Shown piece by piece: positions 16,948 to 28,455 of a stretch of DNA of 64,000 nucleotides. The stretch is from assembly GCA_000320545.1 (NCBI GenBank), contig ADNK01002459.1, forward strand, positions 16,001 to 80,000, read 5' to 3'. Within the stretch, counting starts at the first letter, position 1; every line of letters starts with the position of its first letter. Position numbers and translations under genes: made by a program. Below the pieces are notes generated by a model. It was not told the DNA's origin. It worked only from the letters and a program-made list of their open reading frames with translations, and searched no databases. Source of the DNA: Bigelowiella natans CCMP2755 (Eukaryota > Cercozoa > Chlorarachniophyceae).

Positions 16948-17804
16948 TCATGCCGCTGTCGCATTGAGATCAATGATTCTGTTGCTTTGAGCAACGATAT
17001 CATCAATACAAATGCGACCCTTGGACTTAATAAAGGATGCCACCTGCAAATGTCATCATCTCATCACTCAGCACTGCTGTCTCAAAAAAATTTCCAATTC
17101 GGTCAGTAGTGATACTACGCTTTTGCAAGTTCGTGAGTCGAAGAACCAATACACACCTGCTTCATCTCATCCTTTGTAATGTAGATGAATTTTCCACCAG
17201 CATCATCCATAATGCCAGTCAATTTACCCTCTGTAATTACAGGTTGTTAGTCGTGTCTGGTGGGTGATGATAATAATTGCAACACTAATATTGGGCTGCA
17301 TGTACGTTGTGCACTACCTTTCTCCATAGTCTCAATGTGATCTATCACATCTTTTGTTTTCATCTCATACTCCATTGCTAGATCATCCAATGCAACAACC
17401 TGACGTGAAAGCGGGCATATGCGTACAGAATAGACGGATCATGTTTTTGGGAGAAACGAAAATCAATCCATACTTGCACTGCAACTGCACAAGCTTTCAA
17501 TGTAAAATCTACGACAAAGTATACATCCAAAGGTCTGAACGAAAGTTCCGTTCTTGCTTTTGTTCTCCGATATAAAACTCACCATCGCCATTTAATTTAC
17601 CACGGGACAAAATTATCATTGAAATATCTTTTCCCTTATAAAATGTAGGTAGACACAAGACTTATTCACGACACCTTTTGCCTTTTGATGTGCTCCAAGA
17701 ATCTGGCAAGCTGCTTTTCCTTCGCAGCCTCGTCCAGGCCCTTGTTGGGATAAATTCAACGTTGAGAAGAGTAAAGTAATTTTTGTAAATCGAGGACTAC
17801 ATAA

Positions 17805-17838
<34 letters not shown>

Positions 17839-19017
17839 GTGAGTGTGTGTGAGTGTGTGTGTTGCTGACGCATCGAGGTTATGAGTGCGAATAAAGCTCA
17901 CCTCCGTGCCCTCTTCCTCCACCTCGATATCCACTGCCCATTTCTTATAGACAGCTTCCTCCTCCTCTTTTTGCTTCTTCTTTCGCTCCTCTTCCTCCTT
18001 CTGCAAGAAGAATAAACACAAGGACGAGTACAGACAGCGCACAGAAGCTCTTGGAACGGATTAGCAATTAGGAACAAATCGGAAGTTATTCCCTCACCTC
18101 CTTCTTAGCTCTCTCTGCCTCCCTCGCTTCCCGTTTTGCTGCTAATTTTGCAGCATACTTTTCGGCCTTCTTTGCTCTCAAGGCGGATTTTTCGGCTTCA
18201 AGCTGGCGGGTTGAAAGATAAAAGGTAAGTGATAAGACGATGTCTGCTCAGTGTTGTCCAAATGGGGGTGGGAGCCAGTGTGCACAATTGCAAAACCTTT
18301 CGCATAGCCTCGCGTTGTTGACGTCGAATCTCCTTTTCCTGCCTTCGTTTCTCTTCCCTAGCAGCTGCCGCTTCATTGTCTGAGCAAGAATATAAAGTAA
18401 GACCTACTTACAACTTAACAACTTTCCGAATTTTCTATAAAGCATGCTTAGCTCAGTCAATTAGGATCTGTGGGTTGCCTTCTTCTTCATCCTCAGCTTC
18501 ATCTCGACGGTCCCGTGCACGGTTCATGCCACGTCTTTTCTTCTGAGAGGTAGGGCGAGTGGTGACACGACTAATTGGTAGAAGAAGAATGTGCAGGTGT
18601 TCTTTGAATGTCGTTGTTCACAAGTGGCAACCTTCTTTCCACCACTTTTCTTCTCTACCCTACGCCGGGGTCGGGGTGCCTCCGCCTGCATGTAATAACA
18701 CTTTTTAGTAGTGCTTGTGATGTGGGTTCCAAGGAGCGCGACCATCTTGGACATCTCGTACGAAATTTAGAAAAATCACCATTCTATTAAATAACGGGAA
18801 ACTTCCCATGGAAACCTCATAAATCCCTTATCGAATCCCCACATTATTCCTGGCATAAACAGTAAAAGGCTCACTCTCACACACACACGTCTTAGTCCTG
18901 TACCTCGCCATGGTGCCCCTCGGCAGGGCCCCAGAATTTACCCCTCAGAACGATGAACCCCACTATCAAGCCCACCACCGTCACAAGATACCCGAGTATG
19001 ATCAAAGACTGATCCAT
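16948..19017 (-). CDS. DDRGK1: DDRGK1/UFBP1-like ufmylation adaptor
   Basis: Ten minus-strand exons: 19017-18904, 18685-18632, 18542-18479, 18379-18297, 18196-18098, 18000-17902, 17740-17675, 17399-17318, 17230-17157 and 17043-16948. They sum to 276 residues. The N-terminus is an ER signal anchor (LIILGYLVTVVGLIVGFIVL). A long charged coiled coil follows, including REEKRRQEKEIRRQQREAM and KEEEERKKKQKEEEEAVYK. The C-terminal winged-helix region has LARFLEHIKRQK, LDDLAMEY, GKLTGIMDDAGGKFIYI and VASFIKSKGRICIDDI. DDRGK1 anchors the UFM1 ligase complex (UFL1) at the ER. Oddities: the naming motif reads DDAGGK (about residues 229-234), and the third donor is GC rather than GT. The start of exon 5 is uncertain: an acceptor 7 bases earlier gives a better coiled coil but breaks frame. 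Confidence 0.9.
17805..17837. repeat. (GT)n microsatellite
   Basis: A GT run within the intron between exons 6 and 7 of the DDRGK1-like gene. Confidence 0.9.
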
Positions 19018-19538
19018 TTTCTAGCGATCAACTATGCCTGAAACAATTGCGAGATACGAAAGTTGTACAATACGAAGGAAGGGTAACGTGGGAGATCCTC
19101 CACTGGATCCTTTGGTTGGTTAAATTCCGTGGTAGAAACGTGATCAATATTCGCATAAATACGCATATTGCACAACTTTGTTGTACATGTGGTAAGGTGA
19201 GAATAGCACCTTGATCGGAAGTATCGGGAAAAGAAGGGGGGGGGTCAATAGCTGGCTCTTTTTCCCACCAGTCGGAGGCCAAAAAGCCAATTGATTTATT
19301 TCGAAGTCCTACCGATGAATTCTAGTCTCAAGAATGTGAAGAAAACCACTGGAATTCGGCCCTGCGACTTCCCTGAAATTCATGTCGCAAGATAAAACCC
19401 CTTTGTGTTTTTGTTGCAGTGGCCAGCTTGCCCTATCTCCCGGTAACACTTCTTTCTTCTCTTCGTTCTTTGCTTCGAAGGGCAACACCTGCCTTCCACT
19501 CTGATTTGTGGCGGCGGTGAGCGGTATCTGGAGGAAGA
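19018..19538. promoter_or_regulatory. Head-to-head region of DDRGK1 and the SDE2-type gene
   Basis: About 520 bases separate the two predicted start codons, so the region probably serves both genes. A 102-codon minus ORF here (19309-19617) has no neighbouring exon support. No promoter motif was identified. Confidence 0.4.
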
Positions 19539-20592
19539 ATGAAGAAATACAACGGAAAATACGTTCCAATATCACTGGACAAGTGGTGCAGTCAGGTAGG
19601 GAGCGCCTCCGGATCATCGATGGAGAAGTGGTGAAGAAGAAATCAACCTTGTGTCGTCATTAGGTTGAACGAAAAAGGCATGGCCTGTCTGAACAATGGC
19701 TCCCGCCGAAGCCCACAGATGTGGTATACTTGCTTGTTATTCGAAATTTGGAGTGAATGCTGTTTCATTTTTATCACTAAACTCGCCCTGTTTCTGGAAG
19801 GTCAACGATGAAATAAGGCGGCAGGCCGAAGAGATGGGACTGGCTGATTATGACCCTACGAAGGAGGTGGTTTGTAGATGTTTATTTCGAATACCTTGAA
19901 GTTGAATATAGGCCCCAAACCGATCCTTCGTAAACCAGGACCGAAAGCAACCGAAAGTGGAAGCCGAGCACCCGAGTATGCGTCCGGCTAATTTCTCCGG
20001 ATTACGTTCCAAGGACGACACAAACAATAGTATCTACGGTCGGAGCCCAAAAAATAGAGTAGTGCTGTGTTTTGATGTCTCGTATTGTTCATCTGCGGAT
20101 CTGCCAACATGTGGGTGTCAAGGCTATTTAAGAATTTTGTTTCATTGCAGACCCCTCCATCGGCTTCCAGGCTGCTCAGTACGGCCGAAAAGACGTCGTC
20201 CTCTCCAAATTCAAATCAGCAGAAGAATTAGAGACGGTATCGATCCAGTAATCTGTTCTTATGTGAGGCTTTTCGCCTGATTTTCTCACTACCTTGTGTG
20301 TTTTGTTGTGAAGATTGGGCTGGAGAGGTTGAAAGATGAGTTGCAGAAAAAAGGTCCTTGCTCATTGCATGTGGATAGGGGGGTGGGTGTTATGCTATGA
20401 ATTTACTAGCCCTCCATCACAATATATTGAATTTGAATAGGGATGAAATGCGGTGGGACATTACGCGAAAGAGCTGAAAGGTTATGGCTCACCAAAGGGG
20501 TCAGCGATCTGAGCTCATTGGACCCAAAGCTATTCAGCAAGAAAAAGAAGAAAAAAAAAAAAGACATGGCAGAGGGAGGTGCCGCCCAGTGA
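19539..20592 (+). CDS. SDE2/SF3a60-type SAP-domain protein
   Basis: Seven exons (19539-19595, 19664-19723, 19801-19866, 19912-20038, 20151-20236, 20314-20353, 20441-20592) join in phase and give 195 residues. The C-terminus carries the SAP-like block shared by SDE2 and SF3A3: FKSAEELETIGLERLKDELQ, then MKCGGTLRERAERLWLTKG and LDPKLF, ending in a Lys run. In SDE2 this block is at the C-terminus; in SF3A3 it is internal and followed by a zinc finger. The ending here therefore favours SDE2, a ubiquitin-fold-derived splicing and genome-stability factor. The SDE2 ubiquitin fold with its GGF start was not found. The first exon is uncertain, because another open frame upstream also splices in phase with a 36-base intron. 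Extra 3' exons near 20738-20970 are possible. Confidence 0.6.
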
Positions 20593-21105
20593 TAATAACT
20601 CAACTATGTAAATCTATGTATGCATACGCACGTACATATATGAACACCTCTCTCTCTCTCTCTCTCTCTCTGTATGTGTGTGTATGTGTGAAACGCTTGG
20701 CAACAATTACATCCGAAGAATTTGGTTAAGTTTTGCTTCTATCGGGCAGGCAATAGTAAGAAACGTAAAGGTACAGAGAAAGGTCCTCTTCGTGAGGGGC
20801 ACACAAGGCTTCCAGGTGATCCTCAATAACTCGTCCCTATTTTCCTAATTGGTATCTCATTTGTATAAATCAACGCATGCAGGTCAAAAAAGAATACGTA
20901 GTAAACCTCGTCGAAGCAAAGTTACGAAGCAGCCAAGAGCTGATAACTACGGCCCGATATTATGACATCAAAAGAATGTTGCGACAGAAATTAAGTGTTT
21001 TGATGTGTCCCTCCACATGAATGTGTATATGCAATGGTTTATCTATGGATCATCCAATATGTGCACATCTAGACATATGAGTACATACAATACATGAGCA
21101 TTGTT

Positions 21106-21154
<49 letters not shown>

Positions 21155-21623
21155 TATATTATATATAGAAATTTTAGCTTGTGCGCAAGCTGTAGTCTCG
21201 CTGTTTTGTGTGGATCGGATGTTTGCTCTAGCGGTGATTTATTCACTCACGTAATCATCGTAGGCATAGGCACAATGCAATGTATGTCAACTAGTAAAGG
21301 ACGTGCGTATATATACGCATGTAGCTGTGAAGAATTTTGATATGTACGCGTGCGGATGTCATCATCGGTGCCAAAATATTACCATGACGAGCGTTACAAA
21401 TATGTATATACATATGTAGTCCTAGATACATATAGTACAAATATGTCGTTGCCGTATGAATAATCGTAGCGTGTGAGCGGCAATTATGTTCACCAATATG
21501 ATAGACAATTGCGTTTATCATTATTTTTTCATTGTTAACATTCTCTGGTATTTGGAAATACATCGCTACTTATAGAGCCAATTTGAAAAGGCTGTTTATT
21601 TCTGTACATTTCAATCCATTTTT
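20593..21623. other. Tail-to-tail spacer with CT and TA repeats
   Basis: It holds a (CT)n run at 20648-20671 and a (TA)n run at 21111-21148. Palindromic words are scattered through it (ACGTGCGTATATATACGCAT near 21300). A stretch at 20881-20990 follows a good acceptor and is open in one frame, so it could be a 3' exon of the SDE2-type gene. Confidence 0.6.
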
Positions 21624-23576
21624 TCAAAATCCAATGCAACACGCTGCTGCTTGGTTTTCAGGATTGCTTTTGTCGTTATTTACTCCGAGCAGCGAAGACT
21701 CTCTGATGGCTTCCACAATCTCCTCAGTATATTCATTCTCATTCTTGAACTGAAATGATTTGTATAGGTCTCTCTCCACCTTCGACTCATTTAATGTGTG
21801 AAACTTACTACACTTGATTTTTGTGGTGCGCACGGGCTTCGGTCTTGGTATGAATGGGGACTTGATCTCCATATTAGCAAGCTTTGCCCAATCGATCACA
21901 GCAAAGAAGGGATGGTTTTTAATATCCTGCACACCACCATGGCCTAGTCGCTCTTCAGGTTTGACCTTTAATAGCTTGGAAATTAAGTCCCTTGCATCCT
22001 GATCGATATCCTCAGGATAAACCACTTTTGCGACAATACGTTCTTGTTTGGGGTCTTTCCTGGCAATTTGTTGGTCAATCTTCTTACAGCAGAAAGGAGA
22101 CCAATGTGGAGAAGCATCACCTTGCTTCCCTCTGAATGGTTTCAGCGGGTCCGGTATTGATCTCGCATACAGCATCGTGTAGACAAGCACGCCCAGCGTC
22201 CAGTAATCTGTTGTCTTTCCCAGAGGCAATCGAGACATAATCTCTGGCGACCAACATCCTGGGGTCCCAGCTGAGTGACGGATGCATTTCCCATTCTTCG
22301 GAAGCTCGATGACAAGACCCAAGTCAGTGATTTTGCAGTGGCCAGACTCAGTTAGTAACACGTTGGAGGGCTTCAAGTCACGGTACAGATAGCCATGATC
22401 ATGGATGTGCTGCAGTCCAAGTATCACCTCTGCTGCATAGAACCGTGCGCGGGGAAGCGAAAAGGCTGCCTTCTCAAGATGTTGGAGGAGATCGCCACCC
22501 GAGCACATCTCAAACACAAGGTGAAGAGCTTGGGTGCTCTGGAATGCGTAGTTCAAGTTTAAGGCGAATGGACAGCGCATCCTTGACAGCGCGGTCATTT
22601 CATTCTTCACGAGCCACCCAAGGTTTTTTTCCCGGATCAAGGTCTTCGGGATTTCCTTCATTGCAAAGAGGCTTTTGGAGTCCTTCTTTTTGACGGCTAC
22701 GACACGACCAAACCCCCCTTTTCCGAGCATCTTCACCCGAGTAAAGTCTTTGAGTGTAACTTTCTTGTCGCTCATGTATTGGAAAAGCTGCACGAATCGG
22801 ATGAAGCTGGTACTGACCATAAAGAGAGGATATACCGAACGCAACAATTCGGCTACATATTGGTAGTTCCAATTGAATAGTTGTTTTTTAAATACACCTG
22901 TGGAGACGATCTTCTGGGCAACGGGAGCAATGGGTAGGATAATGCCTTTTTTGGAGGTGTTCACAAGCTTTGTCATGAGAAGCTCCACCTCATAACCAGG
23001 ATGCTTGAGTGCTGCCTCAACCCTTTGTAGGTGCTTGAATACTAACTCAACATCTGCGCGAGTTGGCGCCGTCTTCATACTGCGATATCTATCAGCTACA
23101 GAGAGAAACTGCATCAACGAGCACAGGTTTCGTTTTGCCAGGAATTCGGTGAAGTAGTACTTGGCGAGTTTATTGGTACAGCATGACTCAAAACTAGGAA
23201 AGCGTGTCTTCATATGTGAGATTTTCTTTCCCAATCTCCAAGAGCTCCTGAGCTTAAAATTAGGTTTCTCATGTGCTCGATGGTGGAAACTGTTGTAGCT
23301 GTGGACGAGCATTGTAAATTTGGGTAGATCAGCAGCAGGGGACGGTGGAGGAACGCTCGAGCTGAGGGCTACATCGCTGCTGCTAGTAGTAACCTGACGA
23401 CTGGGCAGAGATTTTCTTTGAACCATTGTCTCAACGGCGATAATTATTCCTTTTTTACGACGAGATCCCTGAAAGAGAGGGGAGACGGGGGGGTGAGGAC
23501 TTGAAATTAGGACCTGTCGAGAGGACAGCTGAAATGTGAATCCACGGTTGGAGGAAGCAGTCGCGCGACGACCCAT
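21624..23576 (-). CDS. GRK-like protein kinase (RGS domain + AGC kinase)
   Basis: One uninterrupted 650-residue ORF; the start at 23576 is the first ATG. Residues about 125-270 look like an RGS-homology domain (FPSFESCC, YYFTEFLAKRN, VFKKQLFNWNY, SFIRFVQLFQYM). The kinase follows: glycine loop LGKGGFGRV, Lys307 in FAMKEIPK, catalytic Asp400 in YRDLKPSN, then TDLG (417-420) in place of DFG, and TPGCWSPE. The DLG triplet and the RGS-kinase order are hallmarks of G-protein-coupled receptor kinases. An AGC tail with RLGHGG and HPFF follows. The protein ends CCIGF, a plausible CaaX prenylation or palmitoylation site as in some GRKs. It would phosphorylate active receptors at the membrane. It has no introns, unlike most of its neighbours. 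Confidence 0.9.
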   Translation of the reverse strand: MGRRATASSNRGFTFQLSSRQVLISSPHPPVSPLFQGSRRKKGIIIAVETMVQRKSLPSRQVTTSSSDVALSSSVPPPSPAADLPKFTMLVHSYNSFHHRAHEKPNFKLRSSWRLGKKISHMKTRFPSFESCCTNKLAKYYFTEFLAKRNLCSLMQFLSVADRYRSMKTAPTRADVELVFKHLQRVEAALKHPGYEVELLMTKLVNTSKKGIILPIAPVAQKIVSTGVFKKQLFNWNYQYVAELLRSVYPLFMVSTSFIRFVQLFQYMSDKKVTLKDFTRVKMLGKGGFGRVVAVKKKDSKSLFAMKEIPKTLIREKNLGWLVKNEMTALSRMRCPFALNLNYAFQSTQALHLVFEMCSGGDLLQHLEKAAFSLPRARFYAAEVILGLQHIHDHGYLYRDLKPSNVLLTESGHCKITDLGLVIELPKNGKCIRHSAGTPGCWSPEIMSRLPLGKTTDYWTLGVLVYTMLYARSIPDPLKPFRGKQGDASPHWSPFCCKKIDQQIARKDPKQERIVAKVVYPEDIDQDARDLISKLLKVKPEERLGHGGVQDIKNHPFFAVIDWAKLANMEIKSPFIPRPKPVRTTKIKCSKFHTLNESKVERDLYKSFQFKNENEYTEEIVEAIRESSLLGVNNDKSNPENQAAACCIGF

Positions 23577-24554
23577 AATTGGAAGCACTTTTTTATGGTA
23601 AAATTACCTAATTAGAAACAGATTGTCTTCGCTTCCGAGAACAGCAGGCCCCTGGCGGAAAGAGTGTCATCGTGTAGATCTGCTTGCGAAATTGCAAAAT
23701 TAGATGCGATGACTTACCTGTGGGGCTCTGATCTCACTGAGTTCCCGAATTTATAATGTCGTACGACGGAAATCGCCTGTCATTCTTCGCGGCGGACGCA
23801 TTTGTAATGGGTTACAAAGTGTCTTCGTGTTGTTTCAGTATGCAATGCAGGCTCGACACTCCTGGGAAATCTATTTTTGAACTCGCATCTCTCACTATTT
23901 CTTGGTGTACAAACTAAAAGACAAACGGCATTAACATCCTTGCCTCCTTGTCGTAAAAGAAAAGTGTCATGAATTTAGATTATTGCGTGGATCTTCGGCA
24001 GGAAAATAATTTGAATTGTACAAAGTTGAAAAAGTAAGTCATTTTTTTAATACATGTTTATCCCGATATGTAACATTTTATTCCTCAATATTACCCTTGT
24101 TGTTATTTTCATGCGAGAGAGCAAACACAAGTTAATTTAGATAGAAAATATACAGATATTTCCAGTTGGAATGTGTCATTTGTATGAGATATTACCTTGT
24201 AACGTGAAAATCTGAAAGTCAACCTGCCACGAATCAGAACTGGTGTTAATTCCTTCAAGACACAAAGACGTGGCCAGGCACTTGAAGGGTTTTGCGCTTC
24301 TTTCTATTTATCACCCTGTTTAGAGCTTTCCAGGATAGTTTATATCACATGCTATTGATATGAGCATGCTTCTACCCTTTCAAAAAAAGTGTCGCTGGTC
24401 TTTGTCCTGGATAATGGTATGCTGTTTTGGTGGCAAACCTCGAGAATCCACTATATTTTCGGCTAGATCTGCACCAATATAGTGCAACGTATACATCGCA
24501 TTAAATTTTTAAATTCATATATCTTCAGGTCAACTGCCCGACTCCAGGTTCAAC
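23577..24554. promoter_or_regulatory. Upstream region of the GRK-like kinase
   Basis: AT-rich non-coding sequence between the GRK start (-) and the possible tiny gene (+). No ORF above background and no recognisable motif were seen. Confidence 0.4.
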
Positions 24555-24767
24555 ATGGACGGGATCTTGCTCTTCTTACTCTTATTGGTATTTGAATGTC
24601 CACTCAAGGAACAATACATGGAAGATTGAGTTCATTTATCTTTTCAGGCTATCATAATAGCAGCAATGGCCATAATAATGTCGTATAGAAGAAGAGCTAT
24701 GCGAGGGGAGGATGATATTGAGATGTGGGGTACTCAACGAACTGTAATCAGGTCACATTTATGTTGA
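24555..24767 (+). CDS. Possible tiny single-pass membrane protein
   Basis: Two exons, 24555-24587 and 24648-24767, joined in phase 0 (donor GTATTT, acceptor TTTTCAG), give about 50 residues. MDGILLFLLLL plus AIIIAAMAIIMSY forms one membrane span, and RRRAMRGEDDIEMWG follows on the basic side. Splice sites are good, but there is no homology I recognise. An alternative donor (G|GTACTC after the EMW codons) would give a different tail. If real, it preserves the alternating strand order. Confidence 0.35.
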
Positions 24768-26155
24768 TTCTATTCTTCAGATTTTTCAAATTTGAGGACA
24801 AAAAAATCGTCGAATGTTCTTTCACATCAAAAATTTGCTATATTCTAGGCATGAGGGGGGGATATAACAGAATCTTCGAGGTAGAAGCCTCTGTGTCAAT
24901 GTGTCTAAAATTTCAGAGAATAATGAGTTGGGACTCCAAAATTTTTGATCAAGGATTTAAGGTTCATGGCTATTTTGAAATAATTGGAATGATGAATGTT
25001 GACTGGGATCTCTACGAGTGGTGCCAGGCTTCCACTAGGATGAACAATGTAACATGTATCAGCAGCCGGAACGATCAACCAAATATGCATCCTGCTCACA
25101 CGATGCATGCTAGCCAGGCACATGATGCTATTAGCGTCAGTTGCGGCTGGAATGTCGATGATTAGCTCGTTTCTGTAACGGTTGGTCTTCAGGTGCTACG
25201 AATTCAATGCCACACTGAGATATGCTATATGTCTTTATGTTTGTTCGCTTCGTGTCATGATTGAGTGCATCCGCCGCGGTGATGCTTCAGCCCAACTAGC
25301 CACGCTAGCACGTGCGCTGCCGCTGGCACGTTGCAGGCTGGCGTATCATCGCTGCATACATTCTGCAAGCGCACATTAAATCGAAGTCATGATGCATAGT
25401 CGTGCGCTGCATTTCATGCGCATGCAAGTGCCCGAAAATGACGTTCTAGTCACAACTCTCAGCTCTGCATGCCAGCATGTCTGGCTGCGCAGGCACTCCC
25501 TAGCTCCAGCAGGCATTCTAGCTACGACAAATTTCATGCATGATGATCGAAAGTCATGACAACAGAAACGATCAAACACAATTTTGAGCGCTGTGCTACA
25601 CTATGGCTGCACGCACAGGCCGCTGCTTTGCACAGTCACATCAGGATAACCATTGAAAGTGTTTTTGATTCCCTAGATTCGTGCGCATGTGTTGCATCCG
25701 TCTCACAAGCTCACAAGCACTGCGTCATGTTGTCGCAGCGCAGCGTGCATGTGCGCGCAGCGCCGCGCTGCATCGCGGCGGTGCTTGCCTTTCGACACTG
25801 CGCCTTTTTCATCAGAACACTGTGCACGAAGACACGAAGACACCGCCTCCGAAATGGGGCAGAGCCCTTGAAGATCATGCCGCGTGCGCATGTGGCGAAC
25901 GTGTGCAGTTCAATTTTGCATGCACGCATGTGTCCTCAACATCACATGTGGTTTCTAATGTTGGACGATGAGCACCGTTTGACAATTGAATCGATACTAG
26001 CATCGATGATGAAAGAGGCAATTAAATCGATACTAGTGTCACATCGATGATGAAAGAGTCAAACACCACAACTCCACAACCACCACCACAGCCTTGAAAA
26101 ACAACTTGTGGGGTCATCGTTGTTGAGTTAGAGTGGTTCTTTGTTTTGTTAGCTG
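24768..26155. other. Spacer strongly enriched in GCATGC-type words
   Basis: The stretch 25180-25960 is the clearest example in the window of sequence dense in CATG, GCGC, CTAG and TGCA. Overlapping ORFs up to 164 codons exist in several frames of both strands. They are Cys/His/Arg-rich, mutually overlapping and unsupported by splice signals, so I treat the whole as non-coding. Confidence 0.65.
25983..26060. repeat. Two-copy tandem direct repeat, about 38 bp
   Basis: Two copies of a unit reading AATTRAATCGATACTAG, then ATCGATGATGAAAGAG, lie side by side (about 25983-26018 and 26020-26060). The second copy is a few bases longer in the middle. Confidence 0.85.
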
Positions 26156-28404
26156 TCATCTAGAGCTTTCCATCATAGCGCCCATGGTTGTAGCTACCTC
26201 CGCTTCTATGGTTTCCTTCTTCTTATTATCCTTGCTGTTTCCCCCCGGCTGTCGTGGGCCATGGGTCAGCTTCGGGCTGCTGATTGTGGTCTTAGTGCCT
26301 GTCACGTTGCTGATCTTCGGTGACTGGAGCGTAGGATTTGCAGTGCCTGGAGAGGGGTATGAAAGATTCATGAAAGAAGAGGGAGTGAAGTTGCCTGGCT
26401 GGGCTACGGGAATTTGATTGGCACTCTTTCCAGAACCAGGTTGCGTCCACACAGGTGATATTTCTGTTAGTCCTGAAGGCAATCCCCCGGACGTAAGCGG
26501 GGGCAGGCCAGCCGAACTAAGTGGTCTGTTGCAGGGATGTCGAGCCGAGCCCAGAACAGAAGGGGGAGCATTTGCTGATTCTGCTGAACTTAGCTCCACC
26601 ACCTTTCTGTTCGGCTTTCCTAGGGACGAAAGATTGAGGGATTCTGGGATGGAGGAGAGAACGTGCAGTCAGTACAAATTTTGGTATTTAAAAACGTTTT
26701 TTAGTTATTTGATTCACGTACTTAGTTGCTGGCCACGGCGAAGGCTCAACGGTTTCTTTTGATCTATGTTTGGGCTTTTTGCCTGGGCGCCAGAAGCCTC
26801 CATCGTGCTGGTTACAGATACTGCTGCTGTAGACGTAGAAGCTTCAGGGTGTCCAGGAATACGGTTAAAAGATTGCATTTTGCCGTTCGGATTCGTCTAA
26901 AGGGGTAAATGTAATTAATATTAACAACACTTAACAATTAAATCTTTATAAGGGATCCTCCCAATTCAATTATGTGGTGGAATATTGGCATCATCATAAT
27001 TATTATATCATTATCAGCGCAACTACCGGAGTGAATCTCCAACCAAAAGGGGAGAGGGAAGTTTGCTCCCCAAACGACTGACTGACTTGCTGCGAGTCTG
27101 TGCTGAAGAAGGAGGAAGGGGAGGGGGGGACCCTTGGCGCACCTGGTTGGGCTGCCGGTGTCGCAAAGATGGTAGTGGGGGTGGTTGTGGTAGGAGTCTG
27201 CTGTATAGTCGCTTGGCCAGCTGTTGCCGTTATGAGTGGTTGAACACCGTTGATGAGTTGCTGGTTGGCAGCACCATCATCTTTGGGATCTGGGATTACG
27301 ACTTGTCTAATCGAGGGCGTAAACTTGCGTTTTTGTAAGAGACTCGTCCCACTTCCTCGTGCTTGAGCACCGCTTGACGACGACGCACTTGACGCCCTAT
27401 TGAAGCCCTGGAGGTTGTGGGGGTCAGTCAGCGAGCTGCCCTTCACGTCAGCAGAAGAATTTTGCAGGAAGTTCTGATTATTTGAGTGAAATTATGGTGA
27501 GTGGAGAAAACATGACATATCATATCCATGGGCCTACTTCTATTTGCTTTGGCGTAAAAGTAGACTATACATAAACTCTACATACAGTGCGTCCTTCAAC
27601 GTTAGGACTGGAAATTAGAGCGTGGACACGCTGCCTCTTTGTAGGCATCCCTCCTTGGTTTTGCAGCTGTCGTATGAACCTCTGTTGGGCCTGTTGAAAG
27701 GGCAGCCTTGCTGCTGCTGCTTCTGCCGCTGCCATTTGTCTCTGGAATTCGACAGGATCCGCGTTTAAAGCTGGAAAAGGGGGTGGTGCTGCGTGCATGA
27801 TATTGTTATTGCTTCGGCGTCCGCAGTGGTGGCAGGGGAGGCTCCTCAACTTTTCCTTTTTTCCACTTCCCTTGAACGAACTTGCTCGTCCAGGCTGGAG
27901 ATGGTAGATCTGGTTTTGGATTGAGGGTTATCAATTAGCGGAATGATACTTCATAATTAAAAAATGAAACAAGTAGCGAAGTCCAAGAAAAGGTTATCAA
28001 GCATGATGTGTACTATGAGGCAGCATGTATAGAGCTAGACATAATGTTTAACCACGATTACAAATTACATCGTTATTATCGAGATTCTCGTAGCTACCCT
28101 CGAAATCATGATACCTGTTTGGTAGAATATGTCAGACAACGCGAAATACAATTCAGTAGGGGAAAACAATTTTAGCAGGGGGGGAAACAATTTCATCCAC
28201 CTTCGGATTAGGTCATCAATATTCGAACTGGAATATATATTCATTTTGTCGTCGAAGAAGACCATTAGGCCAACCTCACAGCCGCAGAGAATCGAAAGTT
28301 CCATTGCTGTAAAGAAAAGCTAAGATTACTTGGAAACCATAAAGAGTATAACTCCAAGCTCCTCCATAAAATATATACTAAAACCTTTTATTTTTTAAGT
28401 AACA

Positions 28405-28455
<51 letters not shown>

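Noticed and set aside
19539..20592. Assignment of this gene as SF3A3 (SF3a60)
   Set aside because: The shared SAP-like block fits, but the protein ends right after it; the zinc-finger half required for SF3A3 is not found downstream.
25556..26050. 164-codon plus-strand ORF
   Set aside because: It lies in palindrome-rich spacer, overlaps other ORFs in all frames of both strands, has no recognisable motif and joins to no exon.
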